A DNA stretch of 64,000 bases, from contig NZ_VEFR01000001.1 of assembly GCF_007679035.1 (NCBI RefSeq), forward strand, positions 1 through 64,000. Reading direction: 5' to 3'. A model generated the notes under the pieces. It did not search any database, had not been told where the DNA came from, and was given only the letters and a program-made list of their open reading frames with translations. The DNA is from Agrococcus jejuensis. Lineage in GTDB: Bacteria > Actinomycetota > Actinomycetes > Actinomycetales > Microbacteriaceae. Shown one piece after another: positions 35,901 to 45,500 of the stretch (the first letter of the stretch is position 1; every line of letters begins with the position of its first letter). A program made the translations under genes and the position numbers.

Positions 35901-38900
35901 CGTGGGTGGCGGGAGACGTCGACGCGGATGCCGCCAGGCGCGCCGCGGCCGCCGAGCTGCCCGAGTACATGGTGCCGACGGCCATCGCCGTCGTCCCCGA
36001 GATCCCGCTCACGCCCAACGGCAAGGTCGACGTGGCCGCGCTGCCCGAGCCCTCGGCGACGGGTGGATCGCGCGAGCCCGAGACCGACGACGAGCGCGCG
36101 ATCTGCCGCATCGTCGGCGACGTGCTCGGCGTGCGCGACGTCGGCCTCGACGACGACTTCTTCGCGCTCGGCGGCCACTCGCTGCTCGCGGTGTCGCTCA
36201 TGGGCCGCATCCGCGACGAGCTGGGCGCCGCCCTGCCGCTGCGCACCGTGTTCGACGCGCCGACGCCGGCGGGCCTGCTCGCTGCGATCGGCTCGGGACC
36301 CGTGGCCGCGGACTCGGCGAGCCGCGCCGAGGTCGCTCCGGCCCTTCGGGCGTGGGCGGCCGAGCACCCGCGCATCGACGGCGAGGAGCTGCCGCTCTCG
36401 CCCAACCAGGCGCGTCTGTGGTTCCTCAACCGTCTCGACCCGTCGTCGGCGGAGTACTCCGTCGTGCTGCAGGCGTCGTTCGAGGGCGACCTCGACGTCC
36501 GCGCCCTCGGCCACGCGATCGACGACCTCGTCGCTCGACACGAGGTGCTGCGCACGACGTACCCGGAGGTCGACGGTCGTCCGGTGCAGCGCATCCACCC
36601 GCCGCGCACGGGCGTGCTCGGCACCGAGGCCGTCGACACGACCGCCGGGTTCGACCTCGCGGTCGACCAGCCGGTGCGCGCCGCGCTCGTCGAGACCGGC
36701 GAACGGCAGTGGCGCATCGATCTCGTCATCCACCACATCGCGACCGACGGCGCCTCCCTCGCGCCGCTCGCCCGCGACGTCGCGACCGCGTACGCCGCGC
36801 GTGCCGGGGGCACCGCACGCGTGCAGCGCGCGCTGGCGGTGCAGTACGCGGACTTCGCGCGCATGCAGCGCGCGCTCGAGGACGGCGACGACGCACGCCA
36901 CGACGCCTCGCTCCAGGCCTGGACGGATCGCCTCGCAGGCATCCCCGACGAGCTCGAGCTGCCCGCCGACGGGCGTCGCCCGGAGTCGGCGGCACGGGCG
37001 GCGCGCCAGCTGCGCTTCACGATCCCCGCCGACGTCGCATCCGCCGTGCACTCCGCGGCCGGTCAGGCGCAGGCGAGCGGGTTCCACGCGTGGCTCGCAG
37101 GGCTCGCCGGCTACCTGCACCGCATCGGCGCCGGCGACGACGTCGTGATCGGCTCGCCGTCGGCGGGCCGCACGGATCCCGACGTCGCCGAGCTCGTCGG
37201 CTTCTTCGTCAACACGCTGCCGCTGCGCATCGACCTGGGCGACGCGCCGACGCTCGTCGACGCCATCGAGCGGGCTCGCGCGGCGACGCTGCACGCGATT
37301 GAGCACGAGTCGGTGCCGTTCGAGCGCATCGTCGAGGCGATGGCGCCCGAGCGTCGACTCGGCCGGCATCCGCTGTTCCAGACGATGCTCTCGGTCGAGG
37401 AGCCCTCCGGCGTCGCGCTCGAGCTGCCGGGCGTCACGACGACGCCCATCGAGCCCGACACGACGGGCGCGGCGAAGGTCGACCTGTCGTTCACGCTGCG
37501 ACCGCAGCCGTCCGGCGAGGTCGAGGGCGTGCTCGAGCACGATGCCGCGATGTTCAGCGATCGCGCCGCGCGTGGCCTCGTCGATCGGTGGATCGCGTTC
37601 CTCGTGGCAGCCGCCGCGGCGCCGCGCGCGCGACTGCGGGATGCCGTGGTCGAGCCGAGCGCCGGCATCCTCGCCGCATGGCCCTCGAGCGAGCAGGAGC
37701 GGCCCGCGCTGCTCGACGCGCTCGCCGAGTCGATCGCCGCCCGGCCCGATGCTGCCGCGATCGTCGCCCCCGACGGAGCCGTGGACGGTGCGGCGCTCGC
37801 CGACCGCGTCGCGCGCATCGCCGGCGGCCTCGTCGGCGCGGGCGTCGAGCCCGGCGACGTCGTCGCGCTGCGACTGCCGCGATCGGCCGACACGATCGCC
37901 GCGCTGCTGGGCGTCTGGCACGCGGGCGCCGTCGTGTCGCCGATCGACGCCGAGCTGCCGCAGGAGCGCGTGGTCTCGATGCTCCGCACCGCGCGAGCAC
38001 GCCTCGTCGTGCACGCGGGCGCCGACGACGTCTCGGCTGCTGCGGCAGCCGACGCCGGCATCGCCGACGACCGCGTCGTGCTCGTGGACGACCTGGCGTC
38101 CGCAGACCCCGTCGACCGGGTCGGCACGGCCCTCGACGCGGCCGCGTACCTCATCTTCACCTCGGGCACGACCGGCGAGCCCAAGGCCGTGCAGGTGCCG
38201 CACCGGGCGCTGGCGAGCCTGCTCGCGAGCCACCGGGCGACCCTGCTGCCCGACGCGGACGAGCGACGCATGCGCCTCGCCCATACGACGGGCGTCGGCT
38301 TCGACGCCGCGATGGACCCCGTGGTCTGGCTCGCCGCCGGCCACGAGGTGCACGTCGTCGACGACGCGACGCGCCGTGACCCGCAGGCGCTCACGACGCT
38401 GCTCGACGAGCGCGGCATCGACGCGTGGGAGACCACGCCGAGCTACGTCGCCGCGCTCGCGGCGCAGACGTCGCTCGCCGACGTGCTCGACCGGCGCGAC
38501 GCATCCGATCCGTTCACGATGCTGCTCGGCGGCGAGGCCCTCGACGCCGGGCTGTGGACGTGGCTGCGTGCGCGCACGGCCGTCGACGCCTGGAACCTGT
38601 ACGGCCCGACCGAGGTGGGCGTCGACTCGATGGTCGCCCGCGTCGCGGACGCCGAGCGCCCGGGTCTCGGCGCGACGAGCGTCGACGTCGTGGGCTACGT
38701 GCTCGACGATCGGCTGCGGCCGGCGCCCGTCGGCAGCGTCGGCGAGCTGTGGCTCGCCGGGTCGCAGCTCGCGCACGGCTACGCCGGCCGGCCCGACACG
38801 ACGGCGGACCGCTTCGTCGCCGACCCCTTCGCGGCGGACGGCAGCCGCATGTACCGCACCGGCGACCTCGTCGTCGTGCGTGACGCGGACGCGGGGGAGC

Positions 38901-40300
38901 TGCCCGACGTCGTCTCGCTCGGGCGCAGCGACGGGCAGGTGAAGATCCGCGGCCACCGCGTCGAGCCAGGCGAGGTGGAGACGCTGCTGCGCGGCGTCGA
39001 CGGCGTGACCGAGGCCGTCGTGCGCGCGATCGACACCGCGCGCGGCGCAGCGCTGGGGGCATGGATCGTCGTCGACGCCGACGAGGACGGCGACGCCCTC
39101 GCCCGTGGCCTCGTCGACCGCGTGCGCGGCCGCGTGCCCGACTACATGGTGCCGGTGGGGGTCGCGGCGATCGACGCCGTGCCGCGCACCCCGAACGGCA
39201 AGGTCGACGCCCGCGCGCTGCCCGAGCTGCGCACGGGCGGCGGCGACGGTCGCGCGCCGGAGGGCGACCCGGAGGTGGCGGTCGCCGCCGCCTACGCCGA
39301 GGTCCTCGGCGTCGCCGACGTGCGCGCCGACGACTCGTTCTTCGCGCTGGGCGGTCACTCCTTCGTCGCCCAGCCGACGATCCAGGCCGTGAACGCGGCG
39401 CTCGGCGCGAGCCTGCCGGTGCAGGCGCTGTTCCAGGCGCCGACGGTCGCGGGGCTCGCAGCGCTCGTCGCCTCCGGCGGCGCGAACGTCGCCGAGAGCC
39501 TCCGCACGATCCTCCCGCTGCGGCGCGACGGCGACGGCGAGCCGGTCTTCGCCGTGCACCCCGCGAGCGGCGTGGCGTGGAAGTTCACGTCCTTCGTGTC
39601 GAGGCTGCGCACGACGCGGCCCATCCTGGGCGTGCAGATGCCCGGCATCGCCCCCGACGAGGACGAGCCGCCCACCGCCGAGTCCTTCGACGAGCTGCTC
39701 GACGTCTACGTCGACGCGATCCGCGCCGAGCAGCCGCACGGGCCGTACCACCTGACGGGCTTCTCGTTCGGTGGCAGGCTCGCGCAGCACATCGCCGCGC
39801 GGCTGCAGGCCGACGGCGACGAGGTCGCGCTGCTCGCCGTGCTCGACGCCTATCCGACCGAGGGATCGGCGCTCGACGGCGTCGCGCATCCCGACGACAT
39901 GTGGCGCGGCTTCCTCGACGCGAACGGCGTCGTGCCGCCCGAGGGCGACCTCGACGTGCACCGCGTGCTCGCGCTGCTCGACGAGGCGGGCAGCCCGCTC
40001 GCCGACGTGCCGGCCGAGGCGGTCGAGCGCATGGTGCGCCGCTTCCTGCGGCTCGGCGAGCTGCTCGACGCGGCCGCCGTGCCGACGTTCGACGGCGCGA
40101 TGCACGTGTTCGCCGCCACCGAGCAGGTGCCGGCCGGCCGGCCCGAGCCGGAGGCGTGGGCGTCGTTCGCGACGGGAGCGGTCACGTCGAGCCTCGTGGG
40201 CGTGCGACACCAGGACATGCTGTCGGACCGCGCGCTCGACGACCTCGGTCCCGTGCTCGACGAGCTGCTCGAGCGGGCCGCGACACGCCCAGGCGGGTGA
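29912..40300 (+). CDS. Trimodular nonribosomal peptide synthetase C-A-T-C-A-T-C-A-T-TE
   Basis: A 3,462-residue single-chain assembly line. C1 ~20-445 (HHILLDG at 155-161), A1 ~465-985 ([10 protein letters not shown] ~637, NLYGPTETT 779, NGK 972), T1 Ser1028; C2 ~1083-1520 (HHIASDG at 1212), A2 ~1535-2045 (NLYGPSES 1849), T2 Ser2090; C3 ~2155-2590 (HHIATDG at 2274), A3 ~2600-3110 (NLYGPTEV 2895), T3 Ser3150; TE ~3205-3450 with GFSFGG Ser3285, Asp3312 and His3433. No epimerisation, methylation or oxidation domain. C1 and TE resemble E. coli EntF ([23 protein letters not shown]). All three A pockets share Asp235, Ala236, Glu278, Gly301, Leu322, Val330 and Asp331 equivalents, so one residue is probably used three times. 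GTG 29912 follows GAGGAG by eight bases. Product unknown. Confidence 0.93.
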   Translation: MTSTTPETDPTNDASAHDGRIPLTAAQRGIWYAQQLDVENPSYQIGQYLDLRGRIEPRLMRIAVTKIVADLDAVSLRLREDGDGPYAIAAPPRPTDDLLEVVDLRTLDVDDAIGQARARMDREMATPRDLTGDELFGAILFRLAGDRSLFFQRVHHILLDGYGAVVALRYLAGVYSRLARFTPPGRLLGLVDGAVARVAARIPSPLPALADLHASIDAYEASDQHVADEAYWTEALADDVVVEGLEGATSGVASQVVRIAVPLDASLVERLRALGRDLPKTVVGVTALYMAKVTGERRVSVGLPVTARRGAVAKTTPSMLSSILPLRVDVDPASTVGDVVAHAGDVVRGAVRHQRFRTERVDGAPTFAGPSINLLPVIDALRFGDATGEVRILSTGPVHDLSIVLSGLESDAADAVLQLEGDADVHTEESLGEHAARLLALLSDAIDVPDRAVTAATILASDEAEALLEHGAGRAVAIGHETVLEAFAAIARQRPHEPAVVAADGMMTFAMLDADATRLAHHLVAQGVGPGARVAVRIERSVALPMLVLAVLRAGGAYVPLDPEYPIDRVAGMVEDAAPVLLLTSTGQLERDRAAGADWSVPTLAIDADTAVWRRERDDARALPAAADGDLAYVVFTSGSTGRPKGVGVDRIALRNLFQQHRAEMFEPAAARLGRPVRVAHTAGLSFDAAWDPLLWLFAGHELHMIDDDARRDPERLVRLLGDHRIDAIETTPSFAEALIAAGMLDADRHPTEIALGGEAVGPALWDALAARDDIHAVNLYGPTETTVDSLIAVIEPGVQPHIGASVRNARHYILDASLTPVPDRAVGELYLAGANVARGYVGRPDLSAERFVADPFADDGSRMYRTGDVVRRRRDGSLRFVGRIDDQVKIRGYRVELDEVEAAMRRQDRVTRAAAVVHGEGATARIVGYVTADGELDGLGAAVREAMRRGVPDYMVPSTIMALSDLPMTPNGKLDRRALPTPERSSADPAQQPQTTMQRIVAEAFAATLEVDAVGIDEDFFAAGGHSLLATRLASTLSQRLERQITVRDVFERPTVAALAERAGDSGVDDRPSRLSRATRPDPLPVSLAQRRLWFLNRLEPDSAAYSIPVVLHLDGPLDVAALRAAFVDVAERHEPLRTITPLVDGEPVQRILAGADAQPSFTAIDVPEERVEAVVRQEAMRPFDVTVETPLRAVLLRVAPERHVLVATMHHIASDGWSLAPFARDLGTAYAARAAGKQPAWAPLAVDYADFALWQREHLGSADDPDSELSTQLAHWRGVLDGAPDEISLPRDRARGAADPADPAQRGVGEVALTLDAARHAAVRELAGDHRTSLFIVLHAAVAAMLEQQGAGEDVVVGTPVAGRTDPQLDDLVGFFVNTVVLRTSLAGDPTLEELLERVRTSNTEAYAHQDVPFDAVVDALRPPRVAGRPPLFQVLLTLQSTEPASLDLGDVAVTVPGQVTSAGVKADLLIDVATPAGDDGPLVATLGFDRALFDETTVERMRDALDRVLAGFVDAPHRRVSDIPSVDAATVRVLDEQATGRAMEVSGTVLDRLAATVAAQPDADALVDADGATTFADLAARIDRLAAGFATLGVARGDRVAIALPRSSDAIALVLAALRAGAVAVPVDVAYPDARIGQILVGAEPTVVVTADGVRGTRIVADAELADAPSVVGIADVAAAGVDAVVPAAPAADDAAYLVYTSGTTGAPKGVQVSHSALATVLAQHDDAMMGAVRDRVDGVPRMLHLSGLGFDAAWDPILWLVAGTTLEVADDATRTDAEAVVRAIADHGVDVLETTPSYAQQLVAVGLLDAIAGRQAPLTVAVGGEAVPQALWDRLAAAETIDGWNLYGPSESTVDAVVARIAPGAVHIGAPIATVTARVLDRFLQPVPHGVEGELYLSGATLAHGYRGRAAETAGRFVADPHGDGTRMYRTGDVVRRRVTGELEFLRRDDDQVKLRGYRIEVGDVASALERTPGVRGAVARVVGDAEAARLVAWVAGDVDADAARRAAAAELPEYMVPTAIAVVPEIPLTPNGKVDVAALPEPSATGGSREPETDDERAICRIVGDVLGVRDVGLDDDFFALGGHSLLAVSLMGRIRDELGAALPLRTVFDAPTPAGLLAAIGSGPVAADSASRAEVAPALRAWAAEHPRIDGEELPLSPNQARLWFLNRLDPSSAEYSVVLQASFEGDLDVRALGHAIDDLVARHEVLRTTYPEVDGRPVQRIHPPRTGVLGTEAVDTTAGFDLAVDQPVRAALVETGERQWRIDLVIHHIATDGASLAPLARDVATAYAARAGGTARVQRALAVQYADFARMQRALEDGDDARHDASLQAWTDRLAGIPDELELPADGRRPESAARAARQLRFTIPADVASAVHSAAGQAQASGFHAWLAGLAGYLHRIGAGDDVVIGSPSAGRTDPDVAELVGFFVNTLPLRIDLGDAPTLVDAIERARAATLHAIEHESVPFERIVEAMAPERRLGRHPLFQTMLSVEEPSGVALELPGVTTTPIEPDTTGAAKVDLSFTLRPQPSGEVEGVLEHDAAMFSDRAARGLVDRWIAFLVAAAAAPRARLRDAVVEPSAGILAAWPSSEQERPALLDALAESIAARPDAAAIVAPDGAVDGAALADRVARIAGGLVGAGVEPGDVVALRLPRSADTIAALLGVWHAGAVVSPIDAELPQERVVSMLRTARARLVVHAGADDVSAAAAADAGIADDRVVLVDDLASADPVDRVGTALDAAAYLIFTSGTTGEPKAVQVPHRALASLLASHRATLLPDADERRMRLAHTTGVGFDAAMDPVVWLAAGHEVHVVDDATRRDPQALTTLLDERGIDAWETTPSYVAALAAQTSLADVLDRRDASDPFTMLLGGEALDAGLWTWLRARTAVDAWNLYGPTEVGVDSMVARVADAERPGLGATSVDVVGYVLDDRLRPAPVGSVGELWLAGSQLAHGYAGRPDTTADRFVADPFAADGSRMYRTGDLVVVRDADAGELPDVVSLGRSDGQVKIRGHRVEPGEVETLLRGVDGVTEAVVRAIDTARGAALGAWIVVDADEDGDALARGLVDRVRGRVPDYMVPVGVAAIDAVPRTPNGKVDARALPELRTGGGDGRAPEGDPEVAVAAAYAEVLGVADVRADDSFFALGGHSFVAQPTIQAVNAALGASLPVQALFQAPTVAGLAALVASGGANVAESLRTILPLRRDGDGEPVFAVHPASGVAWKFTSFVSRLRTTRPILGVQMPGIAPDEDEPPTAESFDELLDVYVDAIRAEQPHGPYHLTGFSFGGRLAQHIAARLQADGDEVALLAVLDAYPTEGSALDGVAHPDDMWRGFLDANGVVPPEGDLDVHRVLALLDEAGSPLADVPAEAVERMVRRFLRLGELLDAAAVPTFDGAMHVFAATEQVPAGRPEPEAWASFATGAVTSSLVGVRHQDMLSDRALDDLGPVLDELLERAATRPGG

Positions 40301-40310
40301 GGTCACTTCG

Positions 40311-40343
40311 ACTTCGAACCATCTGGGGAGGGGGTTCCGAAGC
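40311..40343 (+). other. Imperfect stem-loop between NRPS and mbtH-like gene
   Basis: CTTCGAACC (40312-40320) pairs with GGTTCCGAAG (40333-40342) with one bulged C, loop of 12 bases. May attenuate or protect the 3' part of the operon mRNA. Confidence 0.35.
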
Positions 40344-40393
40344 ACCGGCGAGGACAGCAGAGACACGACACCGACGTGAGCGAGGAGACTTCG

Positions 40394-40603
40394 ATGACCA
40401 ATCCATTCGACGATCAGGACGGCACCTTCCGGGTGCTCGTGAACGAGGCGAACCAGCACTCGCTGTGGCCCGAGTTCGCGGACGTGCCCAAGGGCTGGGT
40501 GGCCGTGTTCGGGCCGGCCTCGAAGGACGAGAGCCTCGCCTACGTGACGCAGCACTGGCTCGACGTCACGCCGGCCGTCGAGAGCGACCGCGTCGCCTCG
40601 TGA
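40394..40603 (+). CDS. MbtH-like protein
   Basis: A 69-residue MbtH-family chaperone that binds and activates NRPS adenylation domains. Signature residues are present: NPFDD at the N-terminus, FRVLVNEANQHSLWPEFADVPKGW with the SLWP and PxGW tryptophans. ATG 40394 has GAGGAG six bases upstream; an upstream GTG (40376) would add six residues unlike the family. Its stop overlaps the GTG of the ABC ATPase. It surely serves the adjacent NRPS. Confidence 0.95.
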   Translation: MTNPFDDQDGTFRVLVNEANQHSLWPEFADVPKGWVAVFGPASKDESLAYVTQHWLDVTPAVESDRVAS

Positions 40604-41598
40604 TCTCGATCCAGGGCATCACCAAGCGATTCGGCGACCACCAGGCGCTCGCCGGCGTGGATCTCGAGGTGCCCGAGGGCTCCGTGCAGGGACTGCTCGG
40701 CCCGAACGGCGCGGGCAAGACCACGACGGTGCGCGTGCTGACGACGCTGCTCGACCCCGACGCGGGCGAGGCGATCGTCGCAGGGCACTCGGCCATCACC
40801 GAGGGCCACGAGGTGCGTCGTCGGCTCGGCGTCTCGGGGCAGTACGCCGCGGTCGACGAGAAGCTGACCGGGTTCGAGAACCTCACGATGGTGGGCGAGC
40901 TCTACGGCATGCGTCGTCGCGAGGCGAAGGCACGGGCGCGCGAGCTGCTGCGCGACTTCCGTCTCGACGACGTGGGCGACGCGCGCCGCGCCGGCCAGTA
41001 CTCCGGCGGCATGCGCCGTCGGCTCGATCTCGCGGGCGCCATCGTCGCCCGACCTCCCGTCGTGATCCTCGACGAGCCGACGACGGGCCTCGACCCGCGC
41101 GGTCGCCGCGACACGTGGGATGCGATCGAGTCGCTCGCCTCAGGCGGCACGACGGTGCTGCTCACGACGCAGTACCTCGAGGAGGCCGACCAGCTGGCCG
41201 ACTCCATCGCGGTCATCGACGCGGGCCGCATCATCGCGGAGGGCACGGCCACCGAGCTCAAGGCGCAGGCGGGCGGTGCACGCATCGACGTCGTGCTGGC
41301 GCCCGGCGCCGACGCGACCGCCGCGCTCGCAGCCGTGCGCTCCACGGGCCACGACGCCGACCTCGACGAGCGCGCCCGCCGCCTCACCGGCGCCGCGGCC
41401 GACGGCAGCGACGGCCTCGTCGCCGTGCTGCGCGCACTCGAGCAGGCGGGCGTCGCCGTGTCCGAGGCCGCCCTGCGGCAGCCGACGCTCGACGAGGTGT
41501 TCCTGCGGATCACGGGCCTGCCCGCAGTGGAGGAGCCCTCCGAGGCAGGCGGCGCGCCCACCGACCGCGCCGCAGCGTCCGAGGAGGTGGCCGCATGA
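40600..41598 (+). CDS. ABC exporter ATPase, daunorubicin-resistance (DrrA) type
   Basis: A 332-residue ATP-binding protein. Walker A LLGPNGAGKTTTVRVL at about 36-51, signature QYSGGMRRRLDLAGAI near 138, Walker B VVILDEPTTGLDPRGRR near 157, H-loop TTQYLEEADQLAD. The C-terminal ~90 residues carry the DrrA-type domain ending RQPTLDEVFLRITG, followed by a variable acidic tail. With the permease it probably exports the NRPS product and may give self-protection. GTG 40600 overlaps the mbtH-like stop; its stop overlaps the permease ATG. Confidence 0.92.
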   Translation: MISIQGITKRFGDHQALAGVDLEVPEGSVQGLLGPNGAGKTTTVRVLTTLLDPDAGEAIVAGHSAITEGHEVRRRLGVSGQYAAVDEKLTGFENLTMVGELYGMRRREAKARARELLRDFRLDDVGDARRAGQYSGGMRRRLDLAGAIVARPPVVILDEPTTGLDPRGRRDTWDAIESLASGGTTVLLTTQYLEEADQLADSIAVIDAGRIIAEGTATELKAQAGGARIDVVLAPGADATAALAAVRSTGHDADLDERARRLTGAAADGSDGLVAVLRALEQAGVAVSEAALRQPTLDEVFLRITGLPAVEEPSEAGGAPTDRAAASEEVAA

Positions 41599-42392
41599 GC
41601 ATCGCAGGCGCCATCCGCGATGGCGGCATCGTCGCGCGTCGCAACATCCTCGGCGTACGCCGCACGCCCGGTGCGCTCGTCACGGGCGTCGCGCAGCCCA
41701 TCATCTTCGTGCTCATCCTCGCCTTCGTGTTCGGCGGGGCGCTCGGCGGCGACGACTACCGCCAGTTCCTCATCGGCGGCATCCTCGCCCAGACGCTGAC
41801 GTTCAACTCGTCGTTCACCGCGGTGTACCTCGCGAAGGACCTGCAGACGGGGCTCATCGACCGCTTCCGAGCGTTGCCGATGTCGCGCGTCGGCGTGATC
41901 CTGGGCCGCACGACCTCCGATCTCGTGACGAGCGTCATCTCGATCCTCGTCATCGTCGCGTGCGGGTTCGCGATCGGCTGGCGGCTCGAGTCGAACGTCC
42001 TGCAGATCGTCGTGGTCTTCCTGCTGCTGCTGCTCTACGCGTTCGCGATCTCGTGGATCGGCGCGTTCATCGCCATGACGGCGCGCAGCGTCGAGGTGGC
42101 GCAGAGCCTCGGCCTGCTGTGGCTCTTCCCCGTGTGCTTCATCTCGGGCGCGTTCGTGTCGGCCGACATGCTGCCGGGACCGCTGCGCGTCATCGCGGAG
42201 TGGAACCCGGTGACGGCGGTCGCGACGGCCGTGCGGCAGGGCTTCGGCAACGAGGCGCCTGCCGGATTCGCGACGGCGGGCGGCTGGCCGGCCGACAACG
42301 CGCTGCTGTACGCCTTCCTCTGCTGCGTCGCGATCATCGCGATCTTCGCGCCGATCGCCGTGACCCAGTACCGGAGGATCAGCAAGCGGTGA
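41595..42392 (+). CDS. ABC-2 type permease (DrrB-like)
   Basis: A 265-residue membrane protein with about six hydrophobic helices: VAQPIIFVLILAFVFGGAL, FLIGGILAQTLTFNSSF, ISILVIVACGFAIGW, IVVVFLLLLLYAFAISWIGAF, LLWLFPVCFISGAFV and a C-terminal FLCCVAIIAIFAPIAV. It keeps the ABC-2 element LQTGLIDRFRALPMSR. Forms the exporter with the preceding ATPase. ATGA overlap on both sides shows tight coupling. Confidence 0.92.
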   Translation: MSIAGAIRDGGIVARRNILGVRRTPGALVTGVAQPIIFVLILAFVFGGALGGDDYRQFLIGGILAQTLTFNSSFTAVYLAKDLQTGLIDRFRALPMSRVGVILGRTTSDLVTSVISILVIVACGFAIGWRLESNVLQIVVVFLLLLLYAFAISWIGAFIAMTARSVEVAQSLGLLWLFPVCFISGAFVSADMLPGPLRVIAEWNPVTAVATAVRQGFGNEAPAGFATAGGWPADNALLYAFLCCVAIIAIFAPIAVTQYRRISKR

Positions 42393-43174
42393 TCGACGTC
42401 CTGGCGGCCTCGGTCGACGACGTGCATGCGCTCGCCGACCGGGTCGCGCACGCCCTGCCCGGCTCGGGTCTCGGCGCGCAGCGGCTCGTGTCGGATCGCG
42501 ATCGGGTCGCCGCCGGAGCACGACTGCGCACGGAGGACTCGCGGCGCACCCTCGCGGGGCGGGCTGCGCTGCGCATGCTCGTCGCAGCGCGCACGGGCCG
42601 CCCGGTGCGCGAGGCGGGCGCGCTCGCGATCGACCGTACGTGCTCCCGCTGCGGCGAGCAGCACGGGCAGCCGCGCGTCGAGGGCCTGTCGGTCTCGTCG
42701 TCGACGTCGGGGCCGTACGTGCTCGTCGCCGTGGGCGACGCCGACGCCCTCGTCGGCGTCGACGTCGAGGTCGTGCCCGACGAGCTCTGGACGGGCTTCG
42801 ACGCGTACGCGCTGCATCCCGACGAGCGCGCGTCGATGCCCGACGGCCCCGACGGCGTCTCGCACCGCATCCGCGCGTGGGCGCAGAAGGAGGCGGTGCT
42901 CAAGGCCGTCGGCCTCGGGCTGCGTGCCGCTCCGGCGCGCCTGCGCATCTCGGCCGTCGAGACGCCGGGCGCGTGGCCCTCGGGTGCCGGCATGCTCGAT
43001 CCGGGCGCATGGCGCCCGGTCGCGACCACGCAGGTGCGCGAGGCTGCCGGCTCGTGGGTCACGTCGCTCGACGCGGCCGACGACGCCTGGTGGATGCTCG
43101 CGGCGGCGACGCCGCAGCCCATCCGTCGATGGACGCTCGACGACCTGGCTGCCGCGCACCCGTCCGCTGCGTAG
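42389..43174 (+). CDS. Sfp-type 4'-phosphopantetheinyl transferase
   Basis: A 261-residue PPTase that converts apo-T domains of the NRPS to the holo form. VGVDVEVVP (Mg2+-binding Asp-x-Glu) near 127 and WAQKEAVLKAVGLGL (WxxKEAxxK) near 168 are the two hallmark motifs. An N-terminal CSRCGEQHGQPRV resembles the CxxCGxxHGKP segment of Sfp-like enzymes. GTG 42389 overlaps the permease stop, so it is the last gene of the operon. Convergent with the lipoprotein gene. Confidence 0.92.
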   Translation: MIDVLAASVDDVHALADRVAHALPGSGLGAQRLVSDRDRVAAGARLRTEDSRRTLAGRAALRMLVAARTGRPVREAGALAIDRTCSRCGEQHGQPRVEGLSVSSSTSGPYVLVAVGDADALVGVDVEVVPDELWTGFDAYALHPDERASMPDGPDGVSHRIRAWAQKEAVLKAVGLGLRAAPARLRISAVETPGAWPSGAGMLDPGAWRPVATTQVREAAGSWVTSLDAADDAWWMLAAATPQPIRRWTLDDLAAAHPSAA

Positions 43175-43191
43175 CCGGGGCGCCGACGGCC

Positions 43192-43755
43192 TCAGCCGCC
43201 GCTGCAGGCGACGTCGAGGTCGGGGTTGAGGCCCACCTCCACGCGCAGGGTCGCGCTGTCGATGCCATCGAGCGGCGACTGGTCGAGCACGACGGCGGCG
43301 AGCGCGTCGCCGTCGACGTCGGCGAGCAGCAGCGCGTCCGCGTAGGCCTGCAGGTCGGTCGAGAGCCGCGTGCGCAGCTCGAGGCTGGCGTCCGACCACT
43401 CGATCCAGTCGGCGAGCATGCGCTCCGCAGCGTCGCTCGCGGCTGCCGCAGTGGTCGTGCGCGCCGGCCCGAGGCCCGTGGCGGCGGCGTCGCCGGCGCT
43501 GAGGAGCAGCGCATCCTCGAGCACGAGCGTGGGGCAGAAGGCGAGGATGTACTGGGTCGACGCGTCGGGGTCGCGATCCCCGCCCTGCTCGGGCTCGCCG
43601 GTGGTGGTCGGGTCGGTGGATGCGACGGGGCTCGGCGACGCGTCGACGGGCGCCGGGTCGGTCGAGGGGCCGGCGTCGCCTGCCGACGTCGCACAGCCCG
43701 CGAGGGCGACGCACGAGACGACTGCGACGAGCAGGCCGAGGCGACGAGAGCGCAT
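43192..43755 (-). CDS. Putative lipoprotein of unknown function
   Basis: A 187-residue protein not recognised. Signal peptide MRSRRLGLLVAVVSCVALAGC with lipobox LAGC; Cys21 would be acylated and the protein anchored outside. A Ser/Pro/Thr/Asp-rich linker (about 25-65) precedes a helical alanine-rich domain with LAFCPTLVLEDALLLSAGD and the ending DVACSGG, so the two late cysteines may pair. Divergent from the S10 peptidase gene; a -10 box precedes the ATG by six bases. Confidence 0.8.
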   Translation of the reverse strand: MRSRRLGLLVAVVSCVALAGCATSAGDAGPSTDPAPVDASPSPVASTDPTTTGEPEQGGDRDPDASTQYILAFCPTLVLEDALLLSAGDAAATGLGPARTTTAAAASDAAERMLADWIEWSDASLELRTRLSTDLQAYADALLLADVDGDALAAVVLDQSPLDGIDSATLRVEVGLNPDLDVACSGG

Positions 43756-43761
43756 GCGGCC

Positions 43762-43767
43762 ACGCTA
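43762..43767 (-). promoter_or_regulatory. -10 box TAGCGT, leaderless-type
   Basis: TAGCGT on the minus strand ends six bases before the lipoprotein ATG at 43755. Confidence 0.55.
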
Positions 43768-43784
43768 GGTCGAGTCGCTGGGAG

Positions 43785-43790
43785 TAGCGT
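43785..43790 (+). promoter_or_regulatory. -10 box TAGCGT, leaderless-type
   Basis: TAGCGT ends eight bases before the peptidase ATG at 43799, back to back with the divergent box at 43762. Confidence 0.5.
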
Positions 43791-43798
43791 TGCAGGGG

Positions 43799-45301
43799 AT
43801 GAGCGACGACGCCCCGAAGCCCGAGACCGCATCCGCCACCACCGCATCCGCGCCCTCCGATGCGCCTGCGCCCCCGAAGGTCGTCGACGAGCTCGTCACG
43901 ACGCAGCACACGCTCTCGACGCCGCACGGCGACCTCGCGTACACGGCGAAGGCCGGTCGCGTCGTGCTGTACGCCGACGAGGTCGAGGACGGCACGCGCA
44001 AGGGCCGCGTCGCGAAGGCGCAGGTGGGCGTGACGGCCTACACGCTCGACGGTGCCGACCCGCTGACGCGCCCGGTGACGTTCGCGTTCAACGGCGGCCC
44101 GGGCTCGGCGAGCGTGTGGCTGCACATGGGCGTGCTCGGCCCGCGCCGCGTCGTCATGGGCGACGCCGGCGACCTGCACGCGCCGCCCTACGGCATCGCC
44201 GACAACGTCGAGACGCTGCTGCACGTCTCCGACCTCGTGCTCATCGACCCCGTGTCGACAGGGCACTCGCGCGTCGTCGACGGCGGTTCGGCGAAGGACT
44301 TCCACGGCTTCACCGCCGACGTCGAGTCGGTCGGCGAGATCATCCGCCAGTGGGTCACGGCCGAAGGGCGCTGGCTGTCGCCGAAGCTGCTCGCGGGGGA
44401 GTCGTACGGCACCACGCGGGCGTCGGCGCTCGCCGAGCACCTGCAGGGCTCGGGCATGTACCTCAACGGGCTCATGCTCATCTCGGCGGTGCTGAACTTC
44501 GCGGTGCACGACTTCAAGCCCGGCAACGACGCCGCGTACCCGCGGTTCCTGTCGTTCTACGCGGCGACGGCGCACTTCCACGGCAAGCACCCCGGGCGCA
44601 CGCTGCAGGAGGTCGTGGCGGAGGCCGAGGCGTATGCCGAGCGCGACTACCCGTACGTGCTCGCGCGGGGCTCGCGGCTGTCCGCGTCGGAGCGTGCGGA
44701 GGCCGTCGCGACGCTCGCTCGGCTCACGGGGGTGTCGGAGGACTACGTGTCGCGCGCCGACCTGCGCCTCGAGCACTGGCGGTACTTCGGCGAGCTGCGT
44801 CGCGACGAGGGCCTCACGGTGGGCCGCATCGACTCGCGCTTCACGGACTACGCCGCGTCGGGCATCGCCGAGCACCAGGATGCCGACCCGTCGATCGACG
44901 CGATCCTCGGCCCGTACTCGGCGACGTACCAGCACTACCTCCGCGCCGAGCTGGGCGTCGAGGACGCATCCCCGTTCCACGTGTTCGGGCCGGGCGTGAA
45001 CCAGGAGTGGTCGTACAAGGAGTTCGAGAACACGTCGGTGACGGTGCTCGACCGCCTGTCGCGGGCGATGCGGCAGAACCCGCACCTCAAGGTGCACGTG
45101 GCGTTCGGCTACTACGACGGCGCGACGCCGTTCGGCTGCGCCGAGGACGACCTGGCGCACCTGCAGATCCCCGAGGCGCTGCGCGAGAACGTCGAGCGGC
45201 GCTACTACGAGGCCGGCCACATGATGTACGTGCACGAGCCCTCGCGCGTGCAGCAGGCGGCGGATCTCGCAGCGTTCGTACGGTCGGCGACGGCGCGCTG
45301 A
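43799..45301 (+). CDS. S10 family serine carboxypeptidase-like protein
   Basis: A 500-residue alpha/beta-hydrolase peptidase of family S10. FAFNGGPGSASVWLHMGVLGPR is the classic oxyanion-hole segment, GESYGTTRASALAEHL gives the nucleophile Ser202, FGYYDGATPFGCAEDD the Asp near 439 and YYEAGHMMYVHEPS the catalytic His near 475. The ~35-residue N-terminus is Ala/Pro/Ser/Thr-rich without a hydrophobic core, so no signal peptide is seen; S10 enzymes are normally exported, which makes a cytoplasmic location odd. ATG 43799 is preferred over TTG 43790, which overlaps the -10 box. Confidence 0.88.
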   Translation: MSDDAPKPETASATTASAPSDAPAPPKVVDELVTTQHTLSTPHGDLAYTAKAGRVVLYADEVEDGTRKGRVAKAQVGVTAYTLDGADPLTRPVTFAFNGGPGSASVWLHMGVLGPRRVVMGDAGDLHAPPYGIADNVETLLHVSDLVLIDPVSTGHSRVVDGGSAKDFHGFTADVESVGEIIRQWVTAEGRWLSPKLLAGESYGTTRASALAEHLQGSGMYLNGLMLISAVLNFAVHDFKPGNDAAYPRFLSFYAATAHFHGKHPGRTLQEVVAEAEAYAERDYPYVLARGSRLSASERAEAVATLARLTGVSEDYVSRADLRLEHWRYFGELRRDEGLTVGRIDSRFTDYAASGIAEHQDADPSIDAILGPYSATYQHYLRAELGVEDASPFHVFGPGVNQEWSYKEFENTSVTVLDRLSRAMRQNPHLKVHVAFGYYDGATPFGCAEDDLAHLQIPEALRENVERRYYEAGHMMYVHEPSRVQQAADLAAFVRSATAR

Positions 45302-45310
45302 GGCCCGCTG

Positions 45311-45461
45311 CGCCGATTGGCCACTTCGTGCGCCGATTGGCCACTTCCCGCGGTGATTGGCCACCTTCTGCGATCGAGTGGTCGCCTTCTGCGATCAGAC
45401 CTCATCGACTGGCGCCAATGAGCGCCAATCGATCGGAGGCAATCGCAGAAGGTGGCCAATC
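45311..45461. repeat. Tandem 20-bp array with distal inverted copy
   Basis: Three 20-bp units begin at 45311, 45331 and 45351, each with the core GATTGGCCAC, then a decayed 21-bp unit at 45371-45391. The 20-mer GATTGGCCACCTTCTGCGAT at 45355-45374 recurs as an exact inverted copy at 45442-45461. Between them two GCGCCAAT copies (45413 and 45423) follow at ten-base spacing. It fills the 205-base gap before the Nudix gene; no gene is seen here. Confidence 0.85.
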
Positions 45462-45494
45462 GACGCGCGGGGTCACCGCGGGCGCGCTGGGCGA

Positions 45495-45500
45495 TAGCGT
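45495..45500 (+). promoter_or_regulatory. -10 box TAGCGT before the Nudix gene
   Basis: TAGCGT ends six bases before the ATG at 45507; GGAGG in the spacer could also serve as a ribosome site. Confidence 0.5.

Noticed and set aside
29894..40555. A 3,553-codon open frame antisense to the NRPS gene, and a 2,556-codon frame on the same strand (29632-37302).
   Set aside because: Their compositions are low-complexity (Arg-, Ala-, Asp- or Val-rich) and show no domain, while the NRPS frame has every expected motif. Such frames come from the GC-rich codon bias of the real gene.
26910..43174. Calling the NRPS cluster a siderophore pathway because a siderophore-interacting protein lies nearby and the C/TE domains resemble EntF.
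   Set aside because: A terminator and the gap gene lie between, no iron box was seen upstream of the NRPS genes, and neither catechol nor hydroxamate biosynthesis genes occur in the window. It remains a hypothesis only.
45311..45391. Possible CRISPR array.
   Set aside because: The 20-bp units are directly contiguous with no unique spacers between them, an inverted copy is present, and no cas gene is nearby. The same holds for 46050-46112.
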